Positions 5,448 to 6,119 of a stretch of DNA of 6,119 bases are shown here, piece after piece; position 1 is the stretch's first letter, and each line of letters opens with the position of its first letter. The stretch lies in contig JAJFIN010000310.1 of the NCBI GenBank assembly GCA_021774955.1, positions 1 to 6,119 on the forward strand. Reading direction: 5' to 3'. The notes beneath the pieces are model-generated. The model ran no database searches. It was not told the DNA's origin and saw only the letters and a list, made by a program, of their open reading frames with translations. Origin of the DNA: Alphaproteobacteria bacterium (GTDB lineage: Bacteria > Pseudomonadota > Alphaproteobacteria > M2410). A program made the position numbers and the translations under genes.

Positions 5448-5474
5448 GATAGAGTAAATGGGAGATTAATACGT

Positions 5475-6119
5475 ATGGCGTTGACGCCAAGATTGGAATT
5501 GCGACAGAGCCAGTCGCTCGTCATGACGCCGCAATTGCAACAGGCGATCAAGCTGTTGCAATTGTCCAATCTTGATTTGCAGTCATTCGTCGCTGAGGAG
5601 ATCGAAAAAAACCCTTTTCTCGAGGGCGAAGAGCGCGCTGAAGGCAGTAATGCTCAAGAAAATGGTGCTGACGGTGACCATGGCAGCGCCGACAATAGAG
5701 ACGGCAATGACAATGCCGCGGTCTCAGTGAGTTCAAACGAAGGCGATCTTCATATCGCCGAGGACCGGCCACCGGCCGATCCCGCAGGCGACCTTGATAC
5801 TGATTTCGAAAATGTTTATTCCGATGACATGCCGGTTACCAGTGCGGCTTCAAGCGCTGGCGAGGGCGGTGGAGACCTCAGCAGCTGGAACAATGTCACC
5901 GGCAGCGGTGGCAGTGGCGGTGGTGAAGGATTTAATTTGGAATCCATCACCGCATCAGAGCGCACCTTGCGCGATCACCTGACCGAGCAATTGGTGGAAT
6001 CGATCAGCGATCCTATGCACCGCATGATCGGCACCGACATTATCGATTCCGTGAATGAAGCCGGCTATATGTCGGCGACAGTGGACGGGGTTGCCGATCG
6101 CTTGGGCACGACAGAAGCC
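5475..6119 (+). CDS. rpoN: RNA polymerase sigma-54 factor RpoN (5' part, cut by the window end)
   Basis: The first 215 codons of sigma-54, in frame to the last base. Region I (1-50) is the glutamine- and leucine-rich activator-interaction region: LELRQSQSLVMTPQLQQAIKLLQ followed by LDLQSFVAEEIEKNPFLE. Residues about 51-155 are the acidic, variable region II, here rich in Asp, Glu, Gly, Ser and Asn, ending in a glycine/serine run (GSGGSGGGEG, 143-152). From about 157 the core-binding domain begins (TLRDHLTEQL, then GTDIIDSVNEAGYM). The DNA-binding helix-turn-helix and RpoN box lie beyond the window. ATG 5475 has GGGAG (5460-5464) ten bases upstream, a slightly long spacing. It lies 57 bases after lptB; lptB-rpoN is a conserved neighbourhood in Proteobacteria, usually followed by hpf and ptsN, which are not visible here. 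Sigma-54 controls nitrogen and other activator-dependent genes. Confidence 0.96.
   Translation, partial: MALTPRLELRQSQSLVMTPQLQQAIKLLQLSNLDLQSFVAEEIEKNPFLEGEERAEGSNAQENGADGDHGSADNRDGNDNAAVSVSSNEGDLHIAEDRPPADPAGDLDTDFENVYSDDMPVTSAASSAGEGGGDLSSWNNVTGSGGSGGGEGFNLESITASERTLRDHLTEQLVESISDPMHRMIGTDIIDSVNEAGYMSATVDGVADRLGTTEA

Noticed and set aside
5794..5982. 62-codon plus-strand open frame inside rpoN
   Set aside because: It lies in a different frame inside the continuous rpoN reading frame and has no independent support.

Overview
The window reads as ordinary chromosome from an alphaproteobacterium. The evidence is an NrnC-type short DEDDy exonuclease (a family typical of Alphaproteobacteria), the order kdsD-lptC-lptA-lptB-rpoN without kdsC, a long membrane-anchored LptC, and base composition that looks close to 50% GC. 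I cannot name a genus. I see no insertion sequence, phage gene, CRISPR array or other sign of recent transfer.

Layout: (1) 1-949, two small accessory genes converging with a 6-base gap: a DUF1203 protein on + and a VOC/glyoxalase-fold protein on -. (2) 950-1329, a spacer with a possible tRNA promoter, tRNA-Leu(CAG) with encoded CCA, and a short leader before the next gene. (3) 1330-1941, nrnC, the oligoribonuclease that finishes RNA decay. (4) 1942-2262, a 321-base gap holding a strong inverted repeat, a good sigma70-like promoter and the poorly defined 5' end of kdsD. (5) 2263-5417, kdsD-lptC-lptA-lptB, tightly packed and co-directional. (6) 5475 to the end, the first 215 codons of rpoN (sigma-54), running off the window.

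How the genes work together: KdsD makes arabinose-5-phosphate, the first committed precursor of the Kdo sugar of lipopolysaccharide. LptB (cytoplasmic ATPase), LptC (inner-membrane anchored bridge) and LptA (periplasmic bridge) belong to the machine that moves finished LPS to the outer membrane. One transcript from about 2106 could supply Kdo precursor and LPS export together, and may read on into rpoN.

I did not find a previously undescribed system. The best point to follow is the start of kdsD: the only usual start codon (TTG at 2263) falls inside the first conserved helix and has no Shine-Dalgarno, while the same frame stays open upstream to 2173, where an AUC codon at 2182 is well placed behind AGGGG. 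Either this is a rare non-AUG start, or the copy has a base change or a small indel at its 5' end. Secondary points are possible RNA hairpins over the translation starts of the DUF1203 gene, nrnC and rpoN.
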